NCBI RefSeq assembly: GCF_017353515.1
Contig: NZ_JAFMPY010000010.1
Location: 124,001 to 188,000 of the forward strand
Length of the DNA: 64,000 nt
Origin: Jiella sonneratiae
GTDB lineage: Bacteria; Pseudomonadota; Alphaproteobacteria; Rhizobiales; Rhizobiaceae
Direction: 5' to 3'
Of this stretch, positions 15,807 through 24,488 are shown piece by piece. The notes beneath the pieces were generated by a model that had not been told where the DNA came from, ran no database searches, and worked only from the letters and a program-made list of their open reading frames with translations. Position numbers and translations under genes: made by a program. The first letter of the stretch is position 1. The number at the start of each line of letters is the position of its first letter.

Positions 15807-17194
15807 GCGCCGTCCTCCGCAAAGGCGGCGAAGACCCGCGTCGCCTTGGTGAAGGTCTCCTCGTATTCGGCTGCGGGATCGGAGAGGACGGTGATGCCGC
15901 CCCCGGCGGCAAGCCGCGCCGCGCCGTTCTCGAAGCTGACGGTCCTGATGGCGATGTTGAGGTCCATCGCACCGTCGAAGCCGATATAGCCGAGCGAGCC
16001 GCAATAGGCGCCGCGCGCCGTCCGCTCGATCTCGGCGATGATCTCCATCGCCCGGATCTTCGGGGCGCCGGTGATCGATCCGCCGGGAAAGGCGGCGGCG
16101 ACGAGATCCGCCGCGCCGTGGCCGGCGGCGAGCCGGCCGGTGACGACCGAGACGAGGTGGTGCACGGCGGCGTAGGATTCGAGGCCGCAGAGCACCGGGA
16201 CTTCGACGGAATCCGGTTCGCAGACCCGCGCGAGGTCGTTGCGCAGGAGATCGACGATCATGACGTTCTCTGCCCGGTCCTTCTCCGAGGCGAGGAGGCC
16301 CTCAGCGAGCCGGGCGTCCTCGGCCGGGTCCTTCGAGCGCTTCGCCGTGCCCTTGATCGGCCGCGCCTCGACCAGGTCGCCGGAAAGGCTGAGGAAGCGC
16401 TCGGGCGAGGACGAGGCGATCTGAAGGTCGCCGAAGTCGAAGAAGCAGCCGAACGGCGCGGCGTTGGTGCGCCGCAGGCGGAGATAGAGCGCGAAGGGGT
16501 CGAAGCCGTCCGGCAGGCGGGTGCGGAAGGTCTGGGCGATGTTGGCCTGGAAGATGTCGCCGTCGAGGATGTATTCGCGCACGCGCTCGATGCCGGCCGC
16601 GTAGGCGGGGGCGAAGAAGTTCGACCGCCAGTCGACCCCGCGCGGCAGCGGCACGTCCGCCAGCGAGGCTTCGAGCGGGGCGGCGAGCCGTTCGGTCAAG
16701 GCGTCGAGCCGGGCCTCGGCGCGCGCCTCCCTGGCGCTCCCGTCCGCTGCCGGATGGCCGGACGACATGACGACCGCCCGTTCCGCGACGCGGTCGAAGG
16801 CGACGACGGCATCGTAGAGGCCGAGGCGGAGCGTCGGCTTCGCCGGGTCGAAGTCGGTCGGCATCGCCAGCCGTTCGAGATGATGCGCGAAGTCGTAGGC
16901 GATCATCCCCATCGCGCCGCCCTGGAACGGCGGCAGGCCGGGCACCGTCTCGCAGGCGAACCGGCCGAGCACCTGTTTCAGCGCTTCCAAGGGCGGGCCG
17001 GGCAGGCGCTCGCCGTCGAGTATCGCCCCGCCGGCGTCGACGGAAAAGACGGCGAAGGGATCTGCCGCGACATAGGAGTAGCGGCCGAGCGAAGGGTGCG
17101 CCATGGCGCTGTCGAGGAAGGCGAGCATGCCCGACGGCCGCAGCTTTTCGGCAGCGACTTCGGGCGGCTGGAAGAAGATTTCGCGTGTCCGCAT
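15803..17194 (-). CDS. pabB: Aminodeoxychorismate synthase component I
   Basis: A 463-residue chorismate-utilising enzyme of normal PabB length. The start ATG opens MRTREIFFQPPEVAAEKL, without a strong ribosome site. The C-terminal catalytic half contains YILDGDIFQANIAQTF, ASSSPERFLS, EARPIKGTAKR (the PIKGT lysine that distinguishes PabB from TrpE's PIAGT), DLLRNDLARV and PGGSITGAPKIRAMEII. With PabA it aminates chorismate to 4-amino-4-deoxychorismate. The gene ends in GTGA with pabA. The upstream DNA is a divergent region toward a small lipoprotein gene. Confidence 0.92.
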   Translation of the reverse strand: MRTREIFFQPPEVAAEKLRPSGMLAFLDSAMAHPSLGRYSYVAADPFAVFSVDAGGAILDGERLPGPPLEALKQVLGRFACETVPGLPPFQGGAMGMIAYDFAHHLERLAMPTDFDPAKPTLRLGLYDAVVAFDRVAERAVVMSSGHPAADGSAREARAEARLDALTERLAAPLEASLADVPLPRGVDWRSNFFAPAYAAGIERVREYILDGDIFQANIAQTFRTRLPDGFDPFALYLRLRRTNAAPFGCFFDFGDLQIASSSPERFLSLSGDLVEARPIKGTAKRSKDPAEDARLAEGLLASEKDRAENVMIVDLLRNDLARVCEPDSVEVPVLCGLESYAAVHHLVSVVTGRLAAGHGAADLVAAAFPGGSITGAPKIRAMEIIAEIERTARGAYCGSLGYIGFDGAMDLNIAIRTVSFENGAARLAAGGGITVLSDPAAEYEETFTKATRVFAAFAEDGA

Positions 17195-17498
17195 GGTTCG
17201 AGATGCACCGGAAAGTTTCGCGCCGTCAAACCATTCCGGCGCCCCTTGCCTTTCGGCCGCAAAAGGCGCCGGCGCAGCCGCGGGACCGCCAAAGGATGTG
17301 GGAACCTGCGGGGCGAAGCGGAAGGGAGCGCCGGGCGAGGAAAGCCTTCCGCAGCGGCCACCGGCGGGCGGGCCGGAGCGCGGTCCGATCCGGGGCGCGG
17401 GACACATCCGGTTGATCGCGCTTTGTTTTTCGTGCCGCCACCGCAGATTCGGCGGCAACCGACACGCGCGACGACGCGCCCTCCCGAAGGATCTTTCG
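17195..17498. other. Divergent region between pabB and a small lipoprotein gene
   Basis: About 300 GC-rich bases with no gene I can support. The promoters for the pab operon (leftward) and the lipoprotein (rightward) must lie here, but no convincing -35/-10 pair or operator stands out. Confidence 0.4.
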
Positions 17499-17795
17499 AT
17501 GCGACATCCGACCCTCGCTCTTGCCGCCCTCCTCACCGCGGGACTTTCCGCCTGCAACGCCGGCACGCCCTATCCCAACGGTTCGCCTTTCGTCGGTGCG
17601 CGGGTCTCGGCCAATCCCTACCGGCCGGGCACGCCGGAATTCTGCCGCCGCTATGCCCGCCAGACCGCCGCGAATTCCTACGAGAACAATGTCGACCGAG
17701 GCGAGGACGGCTTCGGGGTGAGGGCGCTGACCCGCCAGAGCGCCGAGCGCGACGGCGCGCGGGCCTATCGCCGCTGTCTCGAACGGCGGGGCTGA
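17499..17795 (+). CDS. Small putative lipoprotein of unknown function
   Basis: A 98-residue protein beginning MRHPTLALAALLTAGLSACN, a signal peptide with the lipobox LSAC placing the lipidated cysteine at residue 19. The mature part is short, polar and arginine-rich, with cysteines at CNAG, FCRRYAR and RRCLERRG. The ATG has CGAAGGA about eight bases upstream. I do not recognise a family. It is followed after about 100 bases by a secreted SH3b protein on the same strand, so both probably serve the cell envelope. Confidence 0.65.
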   Translation: MRHPTLALAALLTAGLSACNAGTPYPNGSPFVGARVSANPYRPGTPEFCRRYARQTAANSYENNVDRGEDGFGVRALTRQSAERDGARAYRRCLERRG

Positions 17796-17897
17796 GCCCT
17801 GTCGACGCATACCCGGCCGCTACGAAGAGAATTGCCCTTAGGGCAGGTCGGGGATAATGACGAATGGCACCGTTCGAACGCCCTCCGCGAGGTCGCC

Positions 17898-19730
17898 ATG
17901 CGTCTGCCGCTCGTCCTGTCGATCTGCCTCGGCGTCCTTCTCCCGTCGTTGCCGGCTGCTGCCCAGCAGCACGTCCAGGCCTGGCAGGGCGACATCGAGC
18001 GCTGGCTCTACGGGCTCGAAAGCCGCACCGCCACGGCCGCCTGCATCGACCGGCTGAAGAACCGGGCGATCACCTTCATCGGCATCGCCGAGGACGAGCC
18101 GCGGATCGGCAGCGGCCGGCGCCGCGACCTCAACAGCCTGATCGTCGACGCGATCCCCGGCAAGTACACGCCGCGGCTCGGCCGCGCCTACCGCCAGATG
18201 GTCGAGGGCATCCTGCCGCAGCGGGCGAGCTCGGCCGGCAGCGCCGAGGCGCTGCGCGACTTCTTCGGCTCAGACATGTTTCTCACCGTCGAGCCGGAGC
18301 GCCGGCTGCCGGAGATCCTGCGGCTCTATCTCGGCCTGACCATCCTCGACCCCGAGACCGGCCAGATCTGCGCCACCGAGACCGGGCCGACGCTCACCCT
18401 CGACCTCAACCGTCTCGGCACGGCCGAACTCTCCGACACCTTTTCGAGCCGCGAGTTCTACGACGTCGACGGCGCGCTGCGCGAGGCCTCGCTGAAGGCG
18501 ATCACCCGCCTGCAGCAGCACCAGCTACTGAAGGACCCGTCGCTGCCGCTCGCCTACCGCATCACTGCCGACGCGGACGCGCCGGGATGCCGGCTGGCCG
18601 ACACCATCGACGACACCTTCAACAGCGCCTACACCGAACTCTCGGGCGACCGGCAGAGCCGTATCAACGCCACCATCGGCGCGACCACCTGGCCGCTGCT
18701 GCGCCGTCTCTCCGATCCCGGCGCGGCGGCCGGCAGCCCCGCTTTCGAGGGCGTGTTCCTCGAAATCGACGTCGCCCCGGCGCCAGACGAACAGGCCGCC
18801 GCGCCGGACGGCGCCACCGCCAATCTCGCCGTCCTGAAGCTCGACGTTTCGGCGCGGCATTCCAACGGGGCGAATATCGGCCGCTACAGCTACCGCGTCG
18901 TCGTGCCGCGAGCCGAGGTCGACGCCTGCCTGCCCAAGCCCGTCGAGACCGCCGCCGCGGGTGGAAAATCCGAGGCAGCGGACGAGGCGGCCGCGACCGA
19001 CGCCGCCCCGGCGCCCGATCCGGCCGCAGCCTGCCCGGGCGGCTTCGAGGCGGCGCGGGTGGCCGGCTCCGTCGCTGCGCTGCGGGAATTCGTCGCCGCC
19101 AACCCCGTCTGCGCCGAGGAGCGGCGCCAGGCCGATCTTCTGCTCGATTCGATCGCCGCCGCCTGCGGCGCGGAGGCCGACGCGCTGCAGCCTCCGGCCG
19201 CGACGGCGCGGCTGGACGTGTGTCTGGCGGAATTTGCCGGCAGCCTGCGCCACGAGATCGGCCTGAAGGCGGCGCGCGACCGGGCGGTGCTGCGCCAGAA
19301 GAGCGCCGAGGCCGAGGCCGAGCTGGCCCAGCGCGAAGCCGCACTGCGCGACCAGCTGGAGGCGGACTACCGGGCGCGGCTGGAGGAGGTCGAGAAGCGC
19401 CTTGCGAACGAGCGCCGCGACCGCGAGGAGGCCGAAGGCCGCGCCGCCGAGGCGCGGGCGGCGGCCGAAGCCAGGGCCGCAGCCGCCCGCCGGCCGGCCC
19501 CCACCGCCGGCAGGCCGCGCTGCGTCGTCGCCGATCCCTCCGACACGCCGCTCAACGTCCGGGCCTCGCCCGGCAATTCCGGCAAGATCATCGGCAGCCT
19601 CGTCGACGGCCACGTCGTTTACGTCCTGCGGGACTATCCGGGCGGCCGCCCCTGGGCCTATGTCGCCGACGCCGCGGGAGGCGGGCTGCGGGAACTCGGC
19701 TGGGTGTACCGTCCCTACATCCGCTGCTGA
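17898..19730 (+). CDS. Secreted protein with coiled coil and C-terminal SH3b domain
   Basis: A 610-residue protein with a clean signal peptide (MRLPLVLSICLGVLLPSLPA, cleavage near AAAQQ). The N-terminal 320 residues are unrecognised. A cysteine-containing helical region follows at about 380-460, then a charged coiled coil (about 475-540, rich in Ala, Glu and Arg), and finally a bacterial SH3-like domain from about 545 (CVVADPSDTPLNVRASPGNS to WVYRPYIRC). SH3b domains commonly bind peptidoglycan or peptides, so a periplasmic wall-associated role is likely. A small perfect dyad, TGCCCT-T-AGGGCA at 17833-17845, precedes the gene. Upstream in-frame codons exist but would spoil the signal peptide. 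Confidence 0.75.
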   Translation: MRLPLVLSICLGVLLPSLPAAAQQHVQAWQGDIERWLYGLESRTATAACIDRLKNRAITFIGIAEDEPRIGSGRRRDLNSLIVDAIPGKYTPRLGRAYRQMVEGILPQRASSAGSAEALRDFFGSDMFLTVEPERRLPEILRLYLGLTILDPETGQICATETGPTLTLDLNRLGTAELSDTFSSREFYDVDGALREASLKAITRLQQHQLLKDPSLPLAYRITADADAPGCRLADTIDDTFNSAYTELSGDRQSRINATIGATTWPLLRRLSDPGAAAGSPAFEGVFLEIDVAPAPDEQAAAPDGATANLAVLKLDVSARHSNGANIGRYSYRVVVPRAEVDACLPKPVETAAAGGKSEAADEAAATDAAPAPDPAAACPGGFEAARVAGSVAALREFVAANPVCAEERRQADLLLDSIAAACGAEADALQPPAATARLDVCLAEFAGSLRHEIGLKAARDRAVLRQKSAEAEAELAQREAALRDQLEADYRARLEEVEKRLANERRDREEAEGRAAEARAAAEARAAAARRPAPTAGRPRCVVADPSDTPLNVRASPGNSGKIIGSLVDGHVVYVLRDYPGGRPWAYVADAAGGGLRELGWVYRPYIRC

Positions 19731-19871
19731 ATCCTCGTTCCCGAGGCCGCCCGCAGGACGCTCCATGCCGTCGAGCCGAGACGTCCCGCGTTTCCAAAAT
19801 TCCGATTCTTCGGTCGATGCTGTAGGCATGGCCTCCGACAGTCGGGATTCGGACGTTTCGGAGCGACCTTC

Positions 19872-20789
19872 TTGCAGAATGAACCAGCGCATCGTCTCGT
19901 CGCCATCGGCGAGTGCATGGTGGAACTCGCCAATGCCGGGGAGGGGCTCTACCGCCAGGGCTTTGCCGGCGACACCTTCAACACCCTGTGGCATTTCGTC
20001 AGGCAGGCGCCGGCAGGCTGGCGCGGCGCCTATCTGACGGCGCTCGGCGCCGACGACACGATGTCCGAAAGAATGCTCGCCTTCTTCGCCTCGGCCGGCA
20101 TCGACACCGATACCGTGCGGCGCATTCCCGGTGCTGCGCCCGGCCTCTACATGATCCACCTGAAGGACGGCGAACGATCCTTCTCCTACTGGCGCGACAT
20201 GGCCGCGGCAAAGCAGCTCGCGGCCGATGCCGGCCATCTTGCGGCGGTGCTCGAGACCGGCGAGGCGTTCTATTTCTCCGGCATCACCCTGGCGATCCTC
20301 GCCGATCCCGACCGTCGGCGGCTGCTCGATCACCTTTCGGCGGCGAAGAGGCGCGGCAAGACGGTCGCCTTCGATCCGAACGTCCGCCCGCGGCTGTGGC
20401 CGGCGGGGATGGACACCGCCCGGCACTGGGTCGAGGCGGCGGCGCGGGTCTCGACGCATCTCCTGCCGAGTTTCGACGACGAGCGCGCGACCTTCGGCGA
20501 TGTCTCGCCCGAGCACACGGCGGCGCGCTATCACGCGCTCGGCGCAAGCGAGGTGGTGGTCAAGGACGGTGGCGGCGAGGCGCTGGTCTCGTCCGGCGGC
20601 GGCGCGGAGCTTGCGGCCGTGCCCTGCATCGCGCCGGCCGCGGTCGTCGACACGACGGGGGCAGGCGACAGCTTCAACGCCGCCTATCTCGCCGCAAGGC
20701 TCGGCGGCGCCGGCCCCGCAGATGCGGCGCTGGCGGGGCATCGGCTGGCCTCGCGGGTGGTCGCCGGGCACGGGGCGCTGGTGGGGTAG
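19872..20789 (+). CDS. kdgK: PfkB-family sugar kinase, 2-keto-3-deoxygluconate kinase type
   Basis: A 305-residue ribokinase-like enzyme. The TTG start follows GGAGCGACC at usable spacing. It opens HRLVAIGECMVELA and has GFAGDTFNTLWHFVR (substrate region, typical of KdgK), GLYMIHLKDGERSFSYWRD (the KdgK-like stretch contacting the keto-acid) and the PfkB signature 2 DTTGAGDSFNAAYLA with the catalytic aspartate. It should phosphorylate KDG to KDPG in the Entner-Doudoroff or uronate pathways. No eda or uronate genes are adjacent. It converges on the DUF4276 gene 20 bases away. Confidence 0.85.
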   Translation: MQNEPAHRLVAIGECMVELANAGEGLYRQGFAGDTFNTLWHFVRQAPAGWRGAYLTALGADDTMSERMLAFFASAGIDTDTVRRIPGAAPGLYMIHLKDGERSFSYWRDMAAAKQLAADAGHLAAVLETGEAFYFSGITLAILADPDRRRLLDHLSAAKRRGKTVAFDPNVRPRLWPAGMDTARHWVEAAARVSTHLLPSFDDERATFGDVSPEHTAARYHALGASEVVVKDGGGEALVSSGGGAELAAVPCIAPAAVVDTTGAGDSFNAAYLAARLGGAGPADAALAGHRLASRVVAGHGALVG

Positions 20790-20809
20790 GGCCCTCTCTG
20801 ATGGAGAGC

Positions 20810-21376
20810 TTAGGCTCGCTCGGCCGCCGCCCATGTCAGGGCTTCGACGAAATGCCTGAAGCTCGTCGACCGGCCTCGCTTCTCGTCGAGATGAGGGCCG
20901 ATCGACTGCGCGGCGGCGATCTTGCCTTTCGCGCCGACCCATCTTGCGAATTCTTGTTTGGCGTTTGTGAGCCGGTCAGGCTCCGCATATTTGCGTTTTC
21001 GCCCGTGACTTTCGGCCATCCTCGGATCCAGATAGCCGGCGGCGACCAGAGCTGACGGATCGCCGAGATACCAGGACTCCAGTTCTTGCATGACCAACCG
21101 CACCTTGGTGCGATCATGGAACGGCCGGGGAATTTGCGCGAGCAGTTTCAATTTGAGGTCGGCGCAGTCGCTGCCGTCGTTGTCTCGCGCAATCACGAAC
21201 CGGACGTCGGCGGGATGCCGCCAAGCCTCAATCTTCCGCGGTGCGCTACGCATGAGGTCTGCCTTGCCGTCATGCGGAATGAAAAGAAGCTGATCGGCGA
21301 GACCGAGCCTCGCCGCGACCGCTTCGGCGAGATGGAAAGCCGATCGCTCCTCCAGAAAGACGATGCCGCGCGTCAC
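20810..21376 (-). CDS. DUF4276 protein, putative Toprim-like partner of the adjacent ATPase
   Basis: A 188-residue protein. The GTG start overlaps the stop of the upstream ATPase gene (GTGA), so the two are translationally coupled. The N-terminal strand reads RGIVFLEERSAFHLAEAV with Glu9/Glu10, and RFVIARDNDGSDCADLK places a DxD pair at residues 65 and 67. A conserved Glu followed by DxD is the metal-binding arrangement of Toprim-like nucleases, and DUF4276 proteins have been related to that fold. The mid-chain MQELESWYLGDPSALVAAGY is typical of DUF4276. With the ATPase it resembles an OLD nuclease split into two chains. Function in defence is inference. Confidence 0.72.
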   Translation of the reverse strand: MTRGIVFLEERSAFHLAEAVAARLGLADQLLFIPHDGKADLMRSAPRKIEAWRHPADVRFVIARDNDGSDCADLKLKLLAQIPRPFHDRTKVRLVMQELESWYLGDPSALVAAGYLDPRMAESHGRKRKYAEPDRLTNAKQEFARWVGAKGKIAAAQSIGPHLDEKRGRSTSFRHFVEALTWAAAERA

Positions 21377-22560
21377 TTGGCAAAGACCTGCGTCAACCAG
21401 TTCTGGCGCCAAAGTTCGCCGGGCTTGTCGCCGGCTTCGACGAACGCCCGAAGGTTGACGTCGTCGGAGGCACGGCGCACCTGGGTGAGGCCGCCGATCT
21501 TTTGAAGGACATAGATGCTTTTCAGATCGACAGCGTTGAGGAAATCCGGCGAGTGCGTTGAGACGAAGACCTGACCTCCGCGCCGAGAGTAGCCTTCGAA
21601 CTCTTCCGAAAGCTCTTGGAGGAGCTCGGGATAAAGCTGATTCTCAGGCTCCTCGACGCAGAGCAGCGGGTGGGGAGTCGGATCATGCAGGAGCACGAGG
21701 TAGGCGAACATCTTGATCGTGCCGTCGGAGACGAAACGGGCGACGAAAGGATCTTTGAAAGAGCCGTCCTGGAAGCGCAGGACGACACGTCCGTCGTCCA
21801 TCTGCCGTGATTCCACTTGCGCGACGCCCGGTACCCGATCGCGCATGATGCCAAGGATTTTGTTGAGGACCGGCTTGTTCTGTTCGTACAGATACTGCGT
21901 CACGAGGGCGAGGTTGTCTCCCTCTGGCGAAAGGTGCTCGGCATAGCCGGCGTCGCGCGTCGCGCGTGCGGCCTGGACATGAAAATCCGACACGTGCCAA
22001 TTTTCGATCAGGCTGCGAAATGCGCTCGCCGCCTCGAAGCGCTGGAATTGGCCTAGGCCTTTGATGGCAAGGATGTCCGGGGAATCGAGCTTCTGATCCT
22101 CTCGCCTCTCCCCTTGGCCTGAGACGATTTCGACTTCGTTCGTGATCGCCGAGCCGGCACCGTTCTCGAAGTGAATGAATTCGAACGGCTTGCCGCCTTG
22201 GTACTGGGTGTATTTCAGTACCTCCTTCGCGACGATCGGCATTCCCTTGTCTTCGGCGATCGCGAGAAGATAGGTGACGATTCTCTCGCCAATACCTTCA
22301 AGTTCCATCCGCAATCCCAGTTCGATCACGATCGGCTCATCGCGATGTCCCCGGCTCACCACCTCGCGAAATCCGCCCCTCTTCTGCAGGGCCGGGCGGA
22401 CGTTTTCCTTAAGACAGTCGCGAAGAAAACCGAACACGTCGAACAGCGTCGATTTACCGACGCCGTTTTTTCCGACAAAGACCGCGTAAGGCTCGACATC
22501 TTTCAACGTGACGTCTTGGAAGACCTTGAAATTCTTCAGCCTTATCCGGACGATGCGCAT
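21373..22560 (-). CDS. AAA_21-type ATPase (OLD/SMC-like), possible defence ATPase
   Basis: A 395-residue ABC-type ATPase. It has an N-terminal strand and Walker A loop (FVGKNGVGKSTLFDVFGFL, residues 28-46), a long helical insert, a Walker B (LLCVEEPENQLYPELL, near residue 300) and the switch histidine of FVSTHSPDFLNAVD. There is no Toprim domain in this chain; the coupled DUF4276 gene may supply it. The ATG lies only 2 bases after the leuC stop, with GGAG in the end of leuC as ribosome site, so it rides on leuC transcription. Its composition is somewhat less GC-extreme than its neighbours. Similar ATPase/effector pairs occur in PARIS, Gabija-like and Rlo/Abi systems. Confidence 0.82.
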   Translation of the reverse strand: MRIVRIRLKNFKVFQDVTLKDVEPYAVFVGKNGVGKSTLFDVFGFLRDCLKENVRPALQKRGGFREVVSRGHRDEPIVIELGLRMELEGIGERIVTYLLAIAEDKGMPIVAKEVLKYTQYQGGKPFEFIHFENGAGSAITNEVEIVSGQGERREDQKLDSPDILAIKGLGQFQRFEAASAFRSLIENWHVSDFHVQAARATRDAGYAEHLSPEGDNLALVTQYLYEQNKPVLNKILGIMRDRVPGVAQVESRQMDDGRVVLRFQDGSFKDPFVARFVSDGTIKMFAYLVLLHDPTPHPLLCVEEPENQLYPELLQELSEEFEGYSRRGGQVFVSTHSPDFLNAVDLKSIYVLQKIGGLTQVRRASDDVNLRAFVEAGDKPGELWRQNWLTQVFAK

Positions 22561-22562
22561 GC

Positions 22563-24011
22563 CTACTCCGCCGGCTCCAGCGCCTTCGCCCTGCCGAACT
22601 CCCGCACGTCGACGAAGCGGCCGGCGATCGCTGCCGCCGCCGCCATGGTCGGCGAGACGAGGTGGGTGCGGCCCTTCGAGCCCTGGCGGCCCTCGAAATT
22701 GCGGTTCGAGGTCGAGGCGCAGCGCTCATAGGGGGCGAGGCGATCCTCGTTCATGCCGAGGCACATGGAGCAGCCGGCCTCGCGCCATTCGAAGCCGGCG
22801 TCCTTGAAGATCTGGTCGAGGCCCTCGGCCTCGGCCTGCAGCTTGACGAGGCCCGAGCCGGGCACGACCATCGCCGAGACGGTTTCGGCCACCTTGCGGC
22901 CCTCGACGATCTTCGCGGCGGCCCGCAGATCCTCGATCCGGCTGTTGGTGCAGGAGCCGAGGAACACCTTGTCGATGGTGATGTCGGTCATCCTGGTGCC
23001 GGGGGTGAGGCCCATATATTCAAGCGCCCGCTCCTTCGACCTGCGCTTGTTCTCGTCGGCGATGGCGGCCGGATCCGGCACCACGCCGTCGATGGTCGTG
23101 ACGTCCTCGGGGGACGAGCCCCAGGTGACGATCGGCGGCAGGGCGCGGGCGTCGAGCCGCACCACCTTGTCGTAATGGGCGCCGGGATCCGAGACGAGCG
23201 TCCTCCAGTAGGCGACGGCCCGCTCGAACTCTTCCCCCTTCGGCGCGCGCGGCTTGTCCTTCACATAGGCGAAGGTCGTCTCGTCCGGGGCGATCAGCCC
23301 GGCCCGCGCCCCGGCCTCGATCGACATGTTGCAGACGGTCATCCGGCCTTCCATCGACAACTGCCGAATCGCCTCGCCGGCATATTCGATGACGAAGCCG
23401 GTGCCCCCGGCGGTGCCGATCTCGCCGATGATGGCGAGGATGATGTCCTTGGCCGTGACGCCCTCGGGGATCGGCCCGTCGACCTCGACCAGCATGTTCT
23501 TGCCCTTCGCCTGGATCAGCGTCTGGGTGGCGAGGACGTGCTCGACCTCCGACGTGCCGATGCCGTGGGCGAGCGCCCCGAAGGCGCCGTGGGTCGAGGT
23601 GTGGCTGTCGCCGCAGACGATGGTCATGCCGGGCAGGGTGAAGCCCTGCTCGGGGCCGATCACGTGGACGATGCCCTGCCGGTTGTCGGCGGCGTCGAAA
23701 TATTCGATGCCGAAGTCGCTCGCGTTCTTCGCCAGCGCCTCGACCTGGATGCGGCTTTCCTCGTTCTTGATGCCGTTCACCCGGTCCGCCGTGGTCGGCA
23801 CGTTGTGGTCGACGACGGCGAGGGTGCGGGACGGCTGATGAACCTTGCGGCCGGCGAGGCGCAGGCCCTCGAAGGCCTGCGGGCTCGTGACCTCGTGGAC
23901 GAGGTGGCGGTCGATGTAGATCAGCGAGGAGCCGCCCTCCTGGTTCTCGACGAGATGGGCGTCCCAGATCTTGTCGTAGATGGTGCGCGGTTTCTGGCTG
24001 GCATCGGTCAT
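22563..24011 (-). CDS. leuC: 3-isopropylmalate dehydratase large subunit
   Basis: A 482-residue aconitase-family enzyme of normal length, starting at the ATG behind GGGAGACAACC ([20 protein letters not shown]). The 4Fe-4S ligands are visible in [17 protein letters not shown] and [20 protein letters not shown], and [20 protein letters not shown] is a signature stretch. It isomerises 2- to 3-isopropylmalate with LeuD in leucine synthesis. leuD is not adjacent. Instead the next gene, after 2 bases, is an unrelated ATPase. No leucine leader peptide or T-box was recognised upstream. Confidence 0.95.
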   Translation of the reverse strand: MTDASQKPRTIYDKIWDAHLVENQEGGSSLIYIDRHLVHEVTSPQAFEGLRLAGRKVHQPSRTLAVVDHNVPTTADRVNGIKNEESRIQVEALAKNASDFGIEYFDAADNRQGIVHVIGPEQGFTLPGMTIVCGDSHTSTHGAFGALAHGIGTSEVEHVLATQTLIQAKGKNMLVEVDGPIPEGVTAKDIILAIIGEIGTAGGTGFVIEYAGEAIRQLSMEGRMTVCNMSIEAGARAGLIAPDETTFAYVKDKPRAPKGEEFERAVAYWRTLVSDPGAHYDKVVRLDARALPPIVTWGSSPEDVTTIDGVVPDPAAIADENKRRSKERALEYMGLTPGTRMTDITIDKVFLGSCTNSRIEDLRAAAKIVEGRKVAETVSAMVVPGSGLVKLQAEAEGLDQIFKDAGFEWREAGCSMCLGMNEDRLAPYERCASTSNRNFEGRQGSKGRTHLVSPTMAAAAAIAGRFVDVREFGRAKALEPAE

Positions 24012-24488
24012 TGGTTGTCTCCCGAAGGCGGCGGCTCCGACGCGTCGCCTGGACGCCGGCCGCAAGAATTGTCGCAGAAATGAGGAAAGCGGACGGGCGG
24101 GGCGGCCTCTGCCGCGCCACGGCGGCGGCCGCCTATCTGCCCCCGGCCACCGTCATCCGGTAGAAGAATCGGCCGGGCAGGCGCGCATGGTCGGAGAGCT
24201 TGGCGAAGCCCTCGCTGGTCGGCAGCCTGACGCGCCCCCGCGCCCGCGGCCATGCTGTGTGACATCCGGTCATGGCGGGAAAATAACAATTCGCTCCGCG
24301 GCTGACAATCGATGCTTTGCCGGCGGCTTGCCCGGCGGCCGCGACAAGGCCGCCTGCCGGTCGCTCCGGGGCGGCGGGGAGCGCGCGGGCGGGACGAGTG
24401 CGCCCGGATGGCTGTTGACAACCACTGATTTGCATATAACCAATGGTCTGCTACCATTTAGTGCAATTCGGGGGCGGCGCACGCGCAG
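24012..24488. other. Divergent region between leuC and the type VI secretion operon
   Basis: About 480 bases. I cannot support a gene: short leftward frames exist but lack family resemblance or clear ribosome sites. The right-hand 80 bases become AT-richer just before tssK and hold the promoter candidate listed separately. Confidence 0.45.
24415..24440 (+). promoter_or_regulatory. Promoter candidate for the type VI secretion operon
   Basis: TTGACA at 24415-24420 and TATAAC at 24435-24440 are near-consensus boxes in a locally AT-rich patch 49 bases before tssK. The 14-base spacer is shorter than usual, so either the -35 is recognised slightly upstream or an activator helps. Confidence 0.4.
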
